DNA of 64,000 nucleotides from Roseateles sp. (GCA_016790285.1 JAEUPJ010000091.1:1-64000), one strand, 5' to 3'; positions 8,231 to 17,043 are shown, numbered from the stretch's first letter. The notes: generated by a model from the sequence alone, not told the origin. Translations and numbers: made by a program.

Positions 8231-8944
8231 TCAGCGGGCGTCGGACACGAGGGCGAGCGCGAGGGCAGCCTCGGTCACCGCGCGGCCCAGCGGCGTGCCG
8301 GGGTCGGGCCGGCGCAGGCGCGGCAGCGGGCCGCTCAGGTCCAGCGTCGCCACGACCGTGCCCTGGTGCAGCATCTCGTAGCCCACCGCCGTCGATTGCG
8401 CGCTCGCCACGCCCTCCAGCTGATGGGCCGAGCGCAGGCCCAGCGTCAGCTCACCACGCCGGTAGGCCCCTTCACGGCTGAGCTGCCCGCCTCGCGGCTG
8501 GCCCTCACCGATCTGCAGCATGGCCGCAGGCGCACTGCCCCAGCGGCAGCTCAGCACCCAGGGCCGTGGGCCGCCGTTGCGCGACGCAGCGCTCGCGGCG
8601 GGCGTCCAGCCCTCGCAAACTGCCGCGCTGTCGCCGGCAGGCGCCGCCCAGCTGAAGCGCAGCGGCGTGGCCACGCCCGCCGGCAGCGCGTCGAAGAGCG
8701 CCAGGCGCTCGGCCCCGCGCTCGTAGCGCACGCGCTGGCCATGCAGGTTGAACTCGCCCTGCCGGCCCCAGGCGGCCTTGCCGAAGGTCTCCTCCGCCAC
8801 CCCGGCCACGGACGGCGGCTGGGCCATGCGCGCGTCGCGGCTGTCCCGAACGTCGCGGGTGGCAACCGAGGGCTCGCGCACCGCTGCACAGCCGGCGAGC
8901 AGGGCGATCAACGACAGTGCGGCACAGAGACGGCGCATGGGCAT
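8231..8944 (-). CDS. Hypothetical lipoprotein, paralogue B of a tandem pair
   Basis: A 237 aa predicted lipoprotein with leader MPMRRLCAALSLIALLAGC. Its mature part aligns throughout with the downstream neighbour at 7447-8124, so the pair arose by tandem duplication. A second in-frame ATG two codons later (8938) would give the same mature protein. Differences from the neighbour are an insertion after the lipobox (RDVRDSRDARMAQ) and a divergent middle around the first conserved Cys. Function unknown; probably an outer-membrane or periplasmic surface protein. Confidence 0.72.
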   Translation of the reverse strand: MPMRRLCAALSLIALLAGCAAVREPSVATRDVRDSRDARMAQPPSVAGVAEETFGKAAWGRQGEFNLHGQRVRYERGAERLALFDALPAGVATPLRFSWAAPAGDSAAVCEGWTPAASAASRNGGPRPWVLSCRWGSAPAAMLQIGEGQPRGGQLSREGAYRRGELTLGLRSAHQLEGVASAQSTAVGYEMLHQGTVVATLDLSGPLPRLRRPDPGTPLGRAVTEAALALALVSDAR

Positions 8945-9101
8945 CCAGGGAGAGACGGTGGTGCGTGCACTCTAGGGCCGCGCGCGCCGTCCGCTGTTAC
9001 CTGACGTTGCTTTCGTGAGCGGGCGCCACCTGTCCCTGGCGGCTGCTGCGGCCCGGCTTCAGTCGTGATGCAATCCCCCGCACCCCTTTACGGAGGCTCC
9101 C

Positions 9102-9488
9102 ATGAAACGCGTGACTGGCATCGGCGGCATCTTCTTCAAGGCCCGCGACCCGGCGGCCCTGGCCGAGTGGTATCGGCGGCACCTCGGCGTGGACGTGCAG
9201 CCCTGGGGCGGCGCGGCCTTCAGCTGGGTGACGCCCGACAACCCCGGCGGCGTAGGCACGACGATCTGGACGGCCTTCAAGGCCGAGACCGAGTACTTCG
9301 CGCCGAGCACCGCGCCCTTCATGGTGAACTTCCGCGTGGCCGACCTGCATGGCCTCGTGCAGGCCTTGCGCGACGAAGGCTGCGAGGTGGTCGGCCAGCC
9401 CGAGGACTCCGAGTACGGCAAGTTCGGCTGGGTGCTGGACCCCGAGGGCAACAAGATCGAGCTCTGGGAGCCTCCGGCGGGTCAGTAG
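9102..9488 (+). CDS. VOC (glyoxalase/bleomycin resistance) family protein
   Basis: A 128 aa single-domain protein of the vicinal oxygen chelate superfamily. The N-terminus reads VTGIGGIFFKARDPAALAEW and the C-terminus holds the usual WVLDPEGNKIELWEP. The metal-ligand Glu in IELWEP is present, and the paired betaalphabetabetabeta modules can be followed. The substrate is not predictable; relatives are often called glyoxalase or extradiol dioxygenase-like. ATG 9102 is preceded by a strong GGAGG. Its last 7 bases overlap the 3' end of the convergent penicillin-binding protein gene. Confidence 0.88.
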   Translation: MKRVTGIGGIFFKARDPAALAEWYRRHLGVDVQPWGGAAFSWVTPDNPGGVGTTIWTAFKAETEYFAPSTAPFMVNFRVADLHGLVQALRDEGCEVVGQPEDSEYGKFGWVLDPEGNKIELWEPPAGQ

Positions 9489-11731
9489 CCCTTGACCGGG
9501 TCGGAGGCGGCGCCCTCGGGCGCGGAGGCCGCGGCTTCCGGCGCTGGCAGGCCGATGCGGGCGATGGCGAGATCGCCGGCGAACTCGCTGTAGAACCACT
9601 CGTTGCCTTCCTGCACCAGCCCTTCGGCGGGCGGGGCGAGCTGGGTGTTGGGCTGGCCCTTGAGCGCCACCGCCATCGTCGCGGCCCACACCGGCAGGGC
9701 CAGGCCGCCGCCGCTCTCGCGCTCGCCGAGCGATTTGGGCTGCGGGTAGCCAATCCACACCGCGCCGGCACGCGTGGCCTGGAAGCCGCAGAACCACGCG
9801 TCGACGGCGTCGTTGGTCGTGCCCGTCTTGCCGTACAGGTCCCAGCGGCCGAGCATGGCGCTGGCGCGCGCCGCGGTGCCCTCGCGCGCGACCGCTGCCA
9901 GCAGTTGCGACGTCATGAAGGCATTGCGCGCGCTCACCGCCTGGCGGGGCTTGGGCGGGTCGGCCTTCCAGATCACCTCGCCCTGGGCATCTTGCACGCG
10001 CTGGATCAGCCAGCCGGTGGGCTGCTGCCCCTGGTTGGCGAACGCCGCATAGGCCTGCGCCATCTGCAGCGGCGTGACGCTGCCGGTGCCCAGTGCGATG
10101 GTCAGGTTCAGCGGCTGCTTGTCCTCGTCCAGCCCGAAGCGCGCCGCCCAGGCCCGCGCGCGCTGCGGGCCCAAGGCCTGCGCCACACGGATGGTGACCA
10201 TGTTCTTGGACTTGGCGAGCGCCTGGCGCAGCGTGAGCGCCTCCTCGTACTGGCCGTCGTAGTTGCGCGGCGCCCAGTCGCCCTGCTCGAAGGGCTGGTC
10301 GCTCACCAGCGTGCCGGCCCAGGCGCCCTGCTCGATGAGGCCCGAGTAGATGAAGGGCTTGAATGCCGAGCCCGGCTGGCGCCAGGCCTGCGTGGCCGAG
10401 TTGAACTGGTTGCGCGTGAAGTCGAACCCGCCCACCAGCGCGCGGATCGCCCCCGTGGCCGGGTCCAGCGTCACGACGGCGCCTTCGGCCTGCGGCGTCT
10501 GGCTGACCTGCCACTGCTTGTTGGACTCCAGCACGCGCAGCACCGCCCCGCGCTTGAGGTTCTGCAGCGGCCGCACCGCCGCACCCTTGAGCGTGAAGCG
10601 CTCGCCGTCGGCCAGCACCAGCTCGGCCACGCCCTTGTCGAGCTTGAGCAGCACGGCCGTGCGCAGCTCGCCCAGGTCGGGGTGGGCGTCGAACGCCGCG
10701 TCCAGCGCGTCGTCCTGGCCGTCGCCGCCGGGCAGCTCGATGGTGGCCTCGGGCCCGCGGAAGGGCTGGCGGCGCTCCAGCTCGAACAGGGCATGGCGCA
10801 GCGCCTCCTGCGCGGCGGCCTGCTCGGCATACAGCAGGGTGGTCGTCACCGTCAGGCCGCGCGTGTAGGCCTCCTCGCCGAAGCGGGTCAGCATCTCCTG
10901 GCGCACCTGCTCGGCGGCGTGGTCGGCAATGCCGGCCAGGCGCTTGGGGCGCTGGATGGCGAGCGGCTTCTCGCGCGCGGCCTTGGCCTCCTCGGCGGTG
11001 ACGAGGCCCACGCTGGTGAGCCGCTCCAGCACCACGGCCTGGCGGCGCTTGGCACGCTCGGGGTAGACGGCCGGATTCAGGCGGTTGGGGTCCTTGGGCA
11101 GGCCGATGAGCAGTGCCATCTCGGCGGTGCCGAGCTTGTCCAGCGACTTGCCGAAGTAGCGCTCGGCGGCTGCCGCGAAGCCGTAGGCGCGGTTGCCCAG
11201 GTAGATCTGGTTCATGTAGATCTCGAGGATCTGCTCCTTGCTCAGCGCATGCTCGATCTTGATGGCCAGCAGTGCTTCCACGACCTTGCGTGACCAGCGC
11301 TGTTCCTTGGTGAGGTAGGTGTCGCGCGCCAGCTGCTGGGTGATGGTGGAGCCGCCATGCAGCGGACCGGCGTGGGTGAGGTTGCGGAAGAAGGCGCGCA
11401 GGATGCCGCTGAAGTCGATGCCCGAGTGCGTCCAGAAGTCGGCATCCTCCAGCGCGACCAGCGCGTCCTGCATGGGCTTGGGGATGTCCTTGAGCGGGAC
11501 GAACCGGCGGCGCTCGGCGCCGAACTCGCCCAGCAGCTGGCCGTCGGCGCTCATCACGCGCAGGGGCTGGTGGGGTTGGTAGTCGGTGAGCACGTCCAGT
11601 GCGGGCAGCTGTTGCCACAGCACGATGGCGATGACCGCGCCGAGCAGCGCAAGCACGAAGGGCAGGCCGAGCAGGGCCAGCAGCCAGGGGCGGCCCAGCA
11701 GGGCCTGGGCGAGGGCGGAACGGCGCAGCAC
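9482..11731 (-). CDS. mrcA: Class A penicillin-binding protein (PBP1a-type transglycosylase/transpeptidase)
   Basis: A bifunctional peptidoglycan synthase anchored in the inner membrane. After a short cytoplasmic tail and one membrane helix (WLLALLGLPFVLALLGAVIA) comes a GT51 glycosyltransferase domain. It shows EDADFWTHSGID (catalytic Glu), GGSTITQQLARD and KIEHALSKEQILEIYMNQIYLG. The transpeptidase domain has the active-site serine in PGSAFKPF, then SKN and KTGTTN. The length of about 749 aa is typical. The GTG at 11731 has GAGAAG before it; a GTG at 11788 would add 19 residues. It is not next to the pilMNOPQ genes that often flank mrcA in betaproteobacteria, so it may be a second class A enzyme. 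Confidence 0.93.
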   Translation of the reverse strand: MLRRSALAQALLGRPWLLALLGLPFVLALLGAVIAIVLWQQLPALDVLTDYQPHQPLRVMSADGQLLGEFGAERRRFVPLKDIPKPMQDALVALEDADFWTHSGIDFSGILRAFFRNLTHAGPLHGGSTITQQLARDTYLTKEQRWSRKVVEALLAIKIEHALSKEQILEIYMNQIYLGNRAYGFAAAAERYFGKSLDKLGTAEMALLIGLPKDPNRLNPAVYPERAKRRQAVVLERLTSVGLVTAEEAKAAREKPLAIQRPKRLAGIADHAAEQVRQEMLTRFGEEAYTRGLTVTTTLLYAEQAAAQEALRHALFELERRQPFRGPEATIELPGGDGQDDALDAAFDAHPDLGELRTAVLLKLDKGVAELVLADGERFTLKGAAVRPLQNLKRGAVLRVLESNKQWQVSQTPQAEGAVVTLDPATGAIRALVGGFDFTRNQFNSATQAWRQPGSAFKPFIYSGLIEQGAWAGTLVSDQPFEQGDWAPRNYDGQYEEALTLRQALAKSKNMVTIRVAQALGPQRARAWAARFGLDEDKQPLNLTIALGTGSVTPLQMAQAYAAFANQGQQPTGWLIQRVQDAQGEVIWKADPPKPRQAVSARNAFMTSQLLAAVAREGTAARASAMLGRWDLYGKTGTTNDAVDAWFCGFQATRAGAVWIGYPQPKSLGERESGGGLALPVWAATMAVALKGQPNTQLAPPAEGLVQEGNEWFYSEFAGDLAIARIGLPAPEAAASAPEGAASDPVKGY

Positions 11732-11985
11732 GGGCGGTGTCTTCTCGGAGTTGCAAGGTCTGGCGCCGAGCGTGCGGCGCAGGGGCACACCACCGCGTCG
11801 GGCCGGGCAGCAGCTTAGCGCCCCGGCAGGCGTTGGCCCGGCGGGTGGCGTAAGTCATGGCGCCGTCGCGTCGTCGGCGCAGGCCGCGGCTCCGTCGGCT
11901 CGCAGCCCGGCTTCGTCGGGCGAGCGCTGACCCGCGCCAGGCGGTTTCCTATCGTGCTGCCATGCCTCACCCCCCGGAGATCCTC

Positions 11986-12363
11986 ATGAAAGCCCTGCTC
12001 CCCCTGTTGCTCGTGGCCGCGCAGCCGGCCTTCGCCCAGACGGCCGACGCCGCGCGCTGCCCGCAGGCCGGCGAACAGCTCAGCGAGTACCTCGCCAGCG
12101 CCCGCCAGCGCATCGGAGACGACGGCGAGGTGCGCGTCGAGTTCGACGTGGACGCCCGCGGCCGGGCGCAGCTGCGCTCGGTCGACGGCACGCGGCGCTA
12201 CCTCACGCCCGTGCGCATCGCGGTGGACTCGCTGGACTGCCAGGCCGGCGCGCCGCAGCGTTACGTCCTGCACGTCCGCTTCGCCGACCGCAGCCCCACA
12301 CTCGCATCCCAGCCCGCCTCGGCCGCGTCGGCCACCGTGGCCCGCGCGGATGCCTCGCGCTGA
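11986..12363 (+). CDS. Small secreted hypothetical protein
   Basis: A 125 aa protein with a signal peptide (MKALLPLLLVAAQPAFA) and a short beta-rich domain. The domain has the pattern GEVRVEFDVDARGRAQLRSV found in many TonB-C-like or energy-transducing folds, though the match is too weak to assign. Two cysteines (RCPQAG and LDCQAG) could pair. A low-complexity Ala/Ser tail follows. ATG 11986 has GGAGATC upstream. The stop codon lies within the first unit of a tandem 13-bp repeat. I do not recognise the family. Confidence 0.6.
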   Translation: MKALLPLLLVAAQPAFAQTADAARCPQAGEQLSEYLASARQRIGDDGEVRVEFDVDARGRAQLRSVDGTRRYLTPVRIAVDSLDCQAGAPQRYVLHVRFADRSPTLASQPASAASATVARADASR

Positions 12364-12409
12364 AGCCTGGCACTGAAGCCTTGCACTGAGGCCTTGCACT
12401 GAGGCCTTG
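12358..12409. repeat. Four tandem copies of a 13-bp unit at a gene end
   Basis: Starting in the last codons of the preceding gene are CGCTGAAGCCTGG, CACTGAAGCCTTG, CACTGAGGCCTTG and CACTGAGGCCTTG, head to tail with no gaps. Copies 3 and 4 are identical, copy 2 differs by one base, and copy 1 by a few. Every unit carries TGA, and 13 is not a multiple of 3, so the array puts stop codons in all three frames. It looks like slippage expansion of the stop-codon region. Confidence 0.9.
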
Positions 12410-12438
12410 AGATTCGGCCTGAACACCTGCCCCTGCCC

Positions 12439-13512
12439 TTGTCGCGTCCCTCCCGCCCCCCGCTGCTGCAGCGCCCCGCCCTGGCGCTGGCGGCAGCGGT
12501 GTGCCTGCTGCTGACCGCCGGGCTGATGCTGCCCACGCTGGTGCAGTGCAAGTTCGCCAGCGAGGACAACGTCTGCCTGCGCCTGCCCGGCCTGCGCGCG
12601 TGGTTCTCGGTGGCCTGCATGCTCTTCGTGATGTGGTGCGGCACCGCCCTCACCCATGGCTGGCTGCCCCGGGCGCCGCGGTGGCGGCCCTGGGGGCTGG
12701 GCGTGCAGATCAGCGCGTTGACGGTGCTGGGCACCTTCGTCGGCCTCGTGCTGCACCGCCGCCTGGCCGGGCCGGAGATCAACTTCTCGCCCTACAGCCT
12801 GCAGGTCCAGGCCACGATCGCGGCCTGCGCCTGCCTGGCGCTGGAGTACCACGATCGCGGGCGACGCCAGCAGGCCGACGTCGAGGTGCTGCGCCAGCGC
12901 GAGCAGGCTCAGGCGCGCCAGCTCGACGAGGCCCGCGCGGCGCTGCTGCAGGCGCAGGTGGAGCCGCATTTCCTGTTCAACACCCTCGCCCACCTGCGCC
13001 GCCTGGCCCACACCGACCCGCGGGCCGCGCGCGGCATGCTCGCCGAGCTGCGGCACTACCTGGCCGCCGCCCTGCCCGAGCTGCGCCAGGCCCAGACGCC
13101 GTTGGCACGCGAGCTCGACCTGGTGCGGGCCTTCCTCGCCCTGCACCAGCGGCGCATCGGCCCCGAACGCCTGAGCCTGCGCTACGACATCGCGCCGGGG
13201 CTGGAGGACGTCATCGTGCCCTCGACCTGCCTGCTGACCCTGGCGGAGAACGCCGTCAAGCACGGCATCGGGCCGCAGGTGGCCGGCGGCGAGATCTGCG
13301 TGCGCGCCGGCCCCGACCCGGACGACCTCGGGCGGCTGCGCCTGGAGGTGGCCGACACCGGCGCCGGCATGGGCAGCGCCAGCGGCGGCGGCACCGGCCT
13401 GGCGACGCTACGCGCGCGCCTGGCCTCGGCCTACGGTGGCGCGGCCCACCTGAGCCTGCACCTCAATCAGCCGCAAGGCCTCATCGCCCGCGTGCAGCTG
13501 CCATGGCTGTGA
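12439..13512 (+). CDS. LytS-like sensor histidine kinase (His_kinase/HATPase)
   Basis: A 357 aa membrane histidine kinase that probably phosphorylates the LytTR regulator two genes downstream. Four hydrophobic segments fill residues ~12-135, and a coiled helix rich in Gln, Arg and Ala follows. The His_kinase motif QVEPHFLFNTLAHLRRL comes next, with phospho-acceptor His about 177. The ATPase part has an intact N-box (ENAVKHGIG), DTGAGMG and a glycine-rich loop GGGTGLATLRARL. There is no recognisable periplasmic sensor domain. The start is a TTG at 12439, just after the tandem repeats; no ATG lies at the N-terminus. It overlaps the next gene by 10 bp. Confidence 0.88.
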   Translation: MSRPSRPPLLQRPALALAAAVCLLLTAGLMLPTLVQCKFASEDNVCLRLPGLRAWFSVACMLFVMWCGTALTHGWLPRAPRWRPWGLGVQISALTVLGTFVGLVLHRRLAGPEINFSPYSLQVQATIAACACLALEYHDRGRRQQADVEVLRQREQAQARQLDEARAALLQAQVEPHFLFNTLAHLRRLAHTDPRAARGMLAELRHYLAAALPELRQAQTPLARELDLVRAFLALHQRRIGPERLSLRYDIAPGLEDVIVPSTCLLTLAENAVKHGIGPQVAGGEICVRAGPDPDDLGRLRLEVADTGAGMGSASGGGTGLATLRARLASAYGGAAHLSLHLNQPQGLIARVQLPWL

Positions 13513-14528
13513 ACGCACGCATCGGCCCGGGCACCTTCGGCTGGATGCTGCTGGTGGGCGCCGCCACGCTCGTGGCCAACGGCACGCCGCTGAGCAACGA
13601 CATGTCGCTGGCCGAGATGACCAACGCGCTCAGCTACAACGTGCTGCAGTTCGGCATGCCGGCGGTGCTGCTGCTGCGCCTGGCCGATGCGCTGGTCGAC
13701 GCGCGGCGCGCGCCGCCCTGGCTGGCCTACGGCGCCGTCGTGCCGGCCACCGTGATCGGCGGTGTCTGGGTCATCGCGCCGCGCCTGTACCCGCTGCTGG
13801 GCAAGGCGGACTGGTGGGACAGCGCCAGCGACTACGCCCTGGCCAGCACCACCCTCGTCTGGCATGCCCTGGGTGTGGCCGTGTACGTGCAGCTGCGCTT
13901 CTCGCTGCGCGCCCAGGCCCGGCTTCAGACCCTGCAGGACGCCGCCGCGAAGCGCGAGCGCCAGCTCGCCGCCACGCAGCTGCTGGCGCTGCAGGCCCGC
14001 GTGGACCCGGCGCTGCTGTCCGAGCGGCTGGCAGCCATCGACGCCGAGCTGGAGGCGGCGCCGCAGCGCGCCCAGGCGCGGCTGGCCGCGCTGATCGAGC
14101 TGCTGCGCGCGCTGCAGCCCCACGTGCAGGCCGAGGTGTCGACGCTGGCGCGGGAGATCGCCGCGCTGCGGGCCTACGCCCGGCTCGTGAGCGCTGATGC
14201 CGAGCACACCGAGCGGCTGCACCTGGCCCACCTGGCGGAGCCGGCCGAGTGGCCGCTCGCCCCGCTGGTGCTGCTGCCCCTCGTGCGGCCCCTGCTCGAG
14301 GAGGCCGGCACGTTCTGGAGCCTGTCGCTGCACACCGGCACGGGCACGGCCGAGTTGCGGCTGCAGGCCCTCGGGCCGGATGCCACGCGCACACGGCACG
14401 CCGCCGCCCAGGTGCCGCTCGCCGAACTCGCCGCGCGGCTGCGCGCCGTGCACGGCGAGGCGGCATCGCTGAGCCTGCAGGGCGAAGATATGCCGATGTT
14501 CACGCTGACCTGGCCGGTGCCCGCATGA
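13503..14528 (+). CDS. Degenerate LytS-like membrane protein (predicted pseudokinase)
   Basis: A 341 aa protein with the layout of its upstream neighbour: hydrophobic segments in the first ~130 residues, then a charged helix, then a kinase-like region. Where an active enzyme has QVEPHFLFNTL this one reads RVDPALLSERLAAID, so the acceptor His, Phe and Asn are all gone. No N-box or glycine-rich ATP loop can be found. The fold outline is kept (LAREIAALRAYARLV matches the LxxELxLVxxYLxLx helix of the active kinase). It starts inside the end of the kinase gene and its stop overlaps the regulator start (ATGA), so all three are co-translated. A role as a regulatory partner of the true kinase is inferred. 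Confidence 0.75.
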   Translation: MAVNARIGPGTFGWMLLVGAATLVANGTPLSNDMSLAEMTNALSYNVLQFGMPAVLLLRLADALVDARRAPPWLAYGAVVPATVIGGVWVIAPRLYPLLGKADWWDSASDYALASTTLVWHALGVAVYVQLRFSLRAQARLQTLQDAAAKRERQLAATQLLALQARVDPALLSERLAAIDAELEAAPQRAQARLAALIELLRALQPHVQAEVSTLAREIAALRAYARLVSADAEHTERLHLAHLAEPAEWPLAPLVLLPLVRPLLEEAGTFWSLSLHTGTGTAELRLQALGPDATRTRHAAAQVPLAELAARLRAVHGEAASLSLQGEDMPMFTLTWPVPA

Positions 14529-15265
14529 CCCGCGTGCTGATCGCCGAAGACGAACCCCTGCTCGCCGCCGAGATCCGCGAGGAGCTGCTGCGCCAGTGGC
14601 CACAGGCCCAGGTCGTGGGCATGGCGCGTGACGGCCACGAGGCGCTGCGGCTGGTGGAGCAGCTGGCGCCCGAGGTGTGTTTCCTGGACGTGCAGATGCC
14701 CGGGCTCACCGGCCTGGCCGTGGCGCAGCTGATCGGGCGGCGCGCGCACGTCGTGTTCATCACCGCCCACGAGCGCTATGCCGTGCAGGCCTTCGACGAA
14801 GGCGCGGTGGGCTACCTGCTCAAGCCGCTGGACCCGGTGCGCATGGCCAAGACGCTGCTGCGCCTGAAGGAGCGGCTGCCCCAGCCACCTGCCGACCTCG
14901 GCGGCCTGGCGGCCCGCACCGCGCCGGCTGCGGCGGTGGAGCCGCTGCGCTGGATCACGGTGCAGCGCGGTCGTGAGCTGCAGCTCATCACCGTGGAGGA
15001 CGTCGTCTACTTCCGCGCCGACCACAAGTACGTCGCCGTCGTCACTGCCGACACCGAGGCGCTGATCTCGCTGCCGCTCAAGGAGCTGGTCGCGCGGCTG
15101 GACAGCGAGCACTTCTGGCAGGTGCACCGCTCCACCATCGTGAACGCGCGGGCGATCAAGTCGGTGAGCCGCAGCCTGAGTGGCAAGCTCGGCATCGCGC
15201 TGAAGGACCGGCCCGAGACGCTGGAGGTCTCGCCGAGCTACGCCCACCGCTTCAAGCAGCTGTAG
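14525..15265 (+). CDS. LytTR-family response regulator
   Basis: A 246 aa two-component regulator. The receiver domain has the acidic pair in IAEDEP, the phospho-acceptor Asp55 in CFLDVQMPG, the switch residue in [10 protein letters not shown] and Lys in YLLKPLD. The C-terminal LytTR DNA-binding domain starts near residue 143 ([21 protein letters not shown]) and ends with the family pattern [18 protein letters not shown]. It should bind DNA as a dimer at direct repeats. Its ATG overlaps the stop of the degenerate kinase gene. The 3' end overlaps the convergent amidohydrolase gene by 14 bp. Target genes cannot be told from this window. Confidence 0.94.
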   Translation: MTRVLIAEDEPLLAAEIREELLRQWPQAQVVGMARDGHEALRLVEQLAPEVCFLDVQMPGLTGLAVAQLIGRRAHVVFITAHERYAVQAFDEGAVGYLLKPLDPVRMAKTLLRLKERLPQPPADLGGLAARTAPAAAVEPLRWITVQRGRELQLITVEDVVYFRADHKYVAVVTADTEALISLPLKELVARLDSEHFWQVHRSTIVNARAIKSVSRSLSGKLGIALKDRPETLEVSPSYAHRFKQL

Positions 15266-16115
15266 GCGCGGCCAGCCCGAAGAGTGCCGCCGCATTGCCC
15301 CAGGCGATGCGCTGCGCCACCTCGCGCGGGAGCTGGCCGAGCCAGCCGCGGTAGTCGGCAAACAGTGCCTCGTAGTGCTGCCAGCGCTGCGTGACCCAGG
15401 TGTCGGAGCCGATCAGGAAACGGTCGGCGTGCCGGGAGAGCAGCGCGCGCCAGTCGTCTGACAGCCGGCCGTCCTGCGTGAGACCGGGCCGGTAGGACAG
15501 CTCCCCGCGCAGCCCCGGGTGCTTGTGCAGCAGGGCCTGCACGCGCGCCACGGGCTCGCCGGAGATGCCGGCGTGCGCCCAGATCAGCGCGGCGCCCGGG
15601 GCGTGGCCGAGCAGCTTGTCCACCGCCACGTCGTCCACGTGGGCGAGCACCGTGAGCCCGCGCTCGCGGGCGAGCTTCATCAGCGCGACGGCGGTGGACC
15701 CGTCCGCGTTGGCGCTGTCGTAGAGGTGGAATTCCCCCAGGCCGCGGAAGGGCCCGGCGGGGCTGCCGGCCTCCAGCATCGCGAGCACCATGCGGCGGAT
15801 GCTGTCGTCGGCGAACCAGCCGGTGTAGTCGGCCCGGTTGCGGTACAGGCGCACGAAGGGCACCCACGCCGGCCCGCCCTCGGCCACGAGGCGCAGCGTG
15901 CCGTCGTTGGGGCGGCTGTTGACGAGGGCGCCGCGCACACCGGCGCGTGCCATGCGGGCCAGCACGTCGGCCGGCGGGTGGGGCTGCTGGGCGTCGTCGT
16001 TGTAGTGCAGGTGGGCGTCGAAGAGCGGGCCGGCATAGGCGGCCTCGGCCTGGGCGGCCCATGGCGCCCCACCCAGCGGCAGGGCGGCCAGCACAAGCGC
16101 GCGCCGACGCAGCAT
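15252..16115 (-). CDS. Exported amidohydrolase-family (PF04909-like) protein
   Basis: A 287 aa protein with an N-terminal signal peptide ([22 protein letters not shown]), so it is probably periplasmic. The metal-dependent TIM-barrel hydrolase pattern is present: DAHLHY for the HxH pair, LAHVDD and IWAHAG for further His ligands, and IGSDTW for the catalytic Asp. The substrate is unknown. ATG 16115 shares one base with the stop codon of the upstream transposase-like gene (TGATG), which argues for this start and for translational coupling. The two products have no obvious functional link. Confidence 0.8.
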   Translation of the reverse strand: MLRRRALVLAALPLGGAPWAAQAEAAYAGPLFDAHLHYNDDAQQPHPPADVLARMARAGVRGALVNSRPNDGTLRLVAEGGPAWVPFVRLYRNRADYTGWFADDSIRRMVLAMLEAGSPAGPFRGLGEFHLYDSANADGSTAVALMKLARERGLTVLAHVDDVAVDKLLGHAPGAALIWAHAGISGEPVARVQALLHKHPGLRGELSYRPGLTQDGRLSDDWRALLSRHADRFLIGSDTWVTQRWQHYEALFADYRGWLGQLPREVAQRIAWGNAAALFGLAAPTAA

Positions 16116-16981
16116 CAGACCGCCCGCTCCGCCGCCGCGATGAGGCGGCTGATGCGCGACACCGACAGACCGAGCTGCTCGGCCAGCGCCGTCATGGCGA
16201 TGCCGCCTTCGGTGTGGGCGAGCCACAGCGCCTGCTCGCGGATGCCGCCGGCGCGGCGCAGCCATTCGGCATAGCCCGCGCGCGAGGGGCGGCGCGGCAC
16301 GGCCGCTGCGGCGCGCATGCGGGCGGCGAAGTCGGCGTCGCCCAGGAAGATCTGCTGGCGCAGCCGGCCGGGCCACAGCTGCAGCCCCGGCTCGGCGGCC
16401 ACGAGCCGCGCGTACTTCTCGCCCGCCAGGCGGTGCTGCCCCGGCGTGGTGGCCGGCCGGCCGAGCAAGAAGGTGTGCAGGCCGTCCACGTCCAGCCACT
16501 CAGGGGCGGGCTCCATGCCGGCCAGCGCGCGAAAGCTCGACGCCGGCCACTCGGCCGCGCCGCGCACCAGGCCCATGCGCACGGGGTTGAGGTCGATGTA
16601 GCGGCAGGCGTCCAGCAGGTGGCGGTCGCGGTCCACCAGCACGGCATGAAAGCGCCCCTGGAACAGCGGGCCGACCGCCCCGTGGCGGCGCTGGTGATGC
16701 TGCGTGTAGACGCCGTTGATGTGGCGCATGAGCTGCGACAGGTTGGCGCGCCGGGTGAACAGCAGCAGGTGGTAATGGTCCGGCAGCAGGCAGTAGGCCA
16801 GGGCCTGGGCGTCGAAGCGGTGCAGGGCCTGGGCGATGAGGGCGCGCATCTCGGCACGATCGGTCTCGTCGGCGAAGGCCAGCGGCCCGCCACCCGCACC
16901 CCGGCCCGCCACGCCGTAGGGGCAGTGGGCACCGATCAGGTAGACCGCACCGGCGATCTCGAGTCGAGGGGGCCGCGCCAT
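16115..16981 (-). CDS. REP-associated tyrosine transposase (RAYT, Y1_Tnp family)
   Basis: A 288 aa single-strand DNA transposase-like protein of the HUH/Y1 class. The metal-binding HxH is in [11 protein letters not shown] (residues ~66-76). The candidate nucleophile Tyr is in [18 protein letters not shown]. The typical [33 protein letters not shown] block follows. The C-terminal ~100 residues end in a helix-turn-helix ([19 protein letters not shown]), as in longer RAYTs. No flanking terminal inverted repeats or target duplications are seen, so this is a resident gene rather than a mobile copy. A perfect 12-bp palindrome (16996-17007) lies just upstream. RAYTs are thought to propagate REP hairpins. 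Confidence 0.9.
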   Translation of the reverse strand: MARPPRLEIAGAVYLIGAHCPYGVAGRGAGGGPLAFADETDRAEMRALIAQALHRFDAQALAYCLLPDHYHLLLFTRRANLSQLMRHINGVYTQHHQRRHGAVGPLFQGRFHAVLVDRDRHLLDACRYIDLNPVRMGLVRGAAEWPASSFRALAGMEPAPEWLDVDGLHTFLLGRPATTPGQHRLAGEKYARLVAAEPGLQLWPGRLRQQIFLGDADFAARMRAAAAVPRRPSRAGYAEWLRRAGGIREQALWLAHTEGGIAMTALAEQLGLSVSRISRLIAAAERAV

Positions 16982-17043
16982 GCGCGGACCTTATGCCCGC
17001 CGGCGGGGAATGGCAAGATCGGGGTCTGCCGGACGCACCTCTC

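Noticed and set aside
8997-11858. Large open frame on the minus strand overlapping the penicillin-binding protein gene
   Set aside because: Shadow frame with Arg/Ala/Pro bias; the real gene has all class A motifs in the other frame.
16115-16981. Insertion sequence around the transposase-like gene
   Set aside because: No terminal inverted repeats or target duplications are visible, and the flanking genes overlap or sit directly next to it. RAYT is a better fit.
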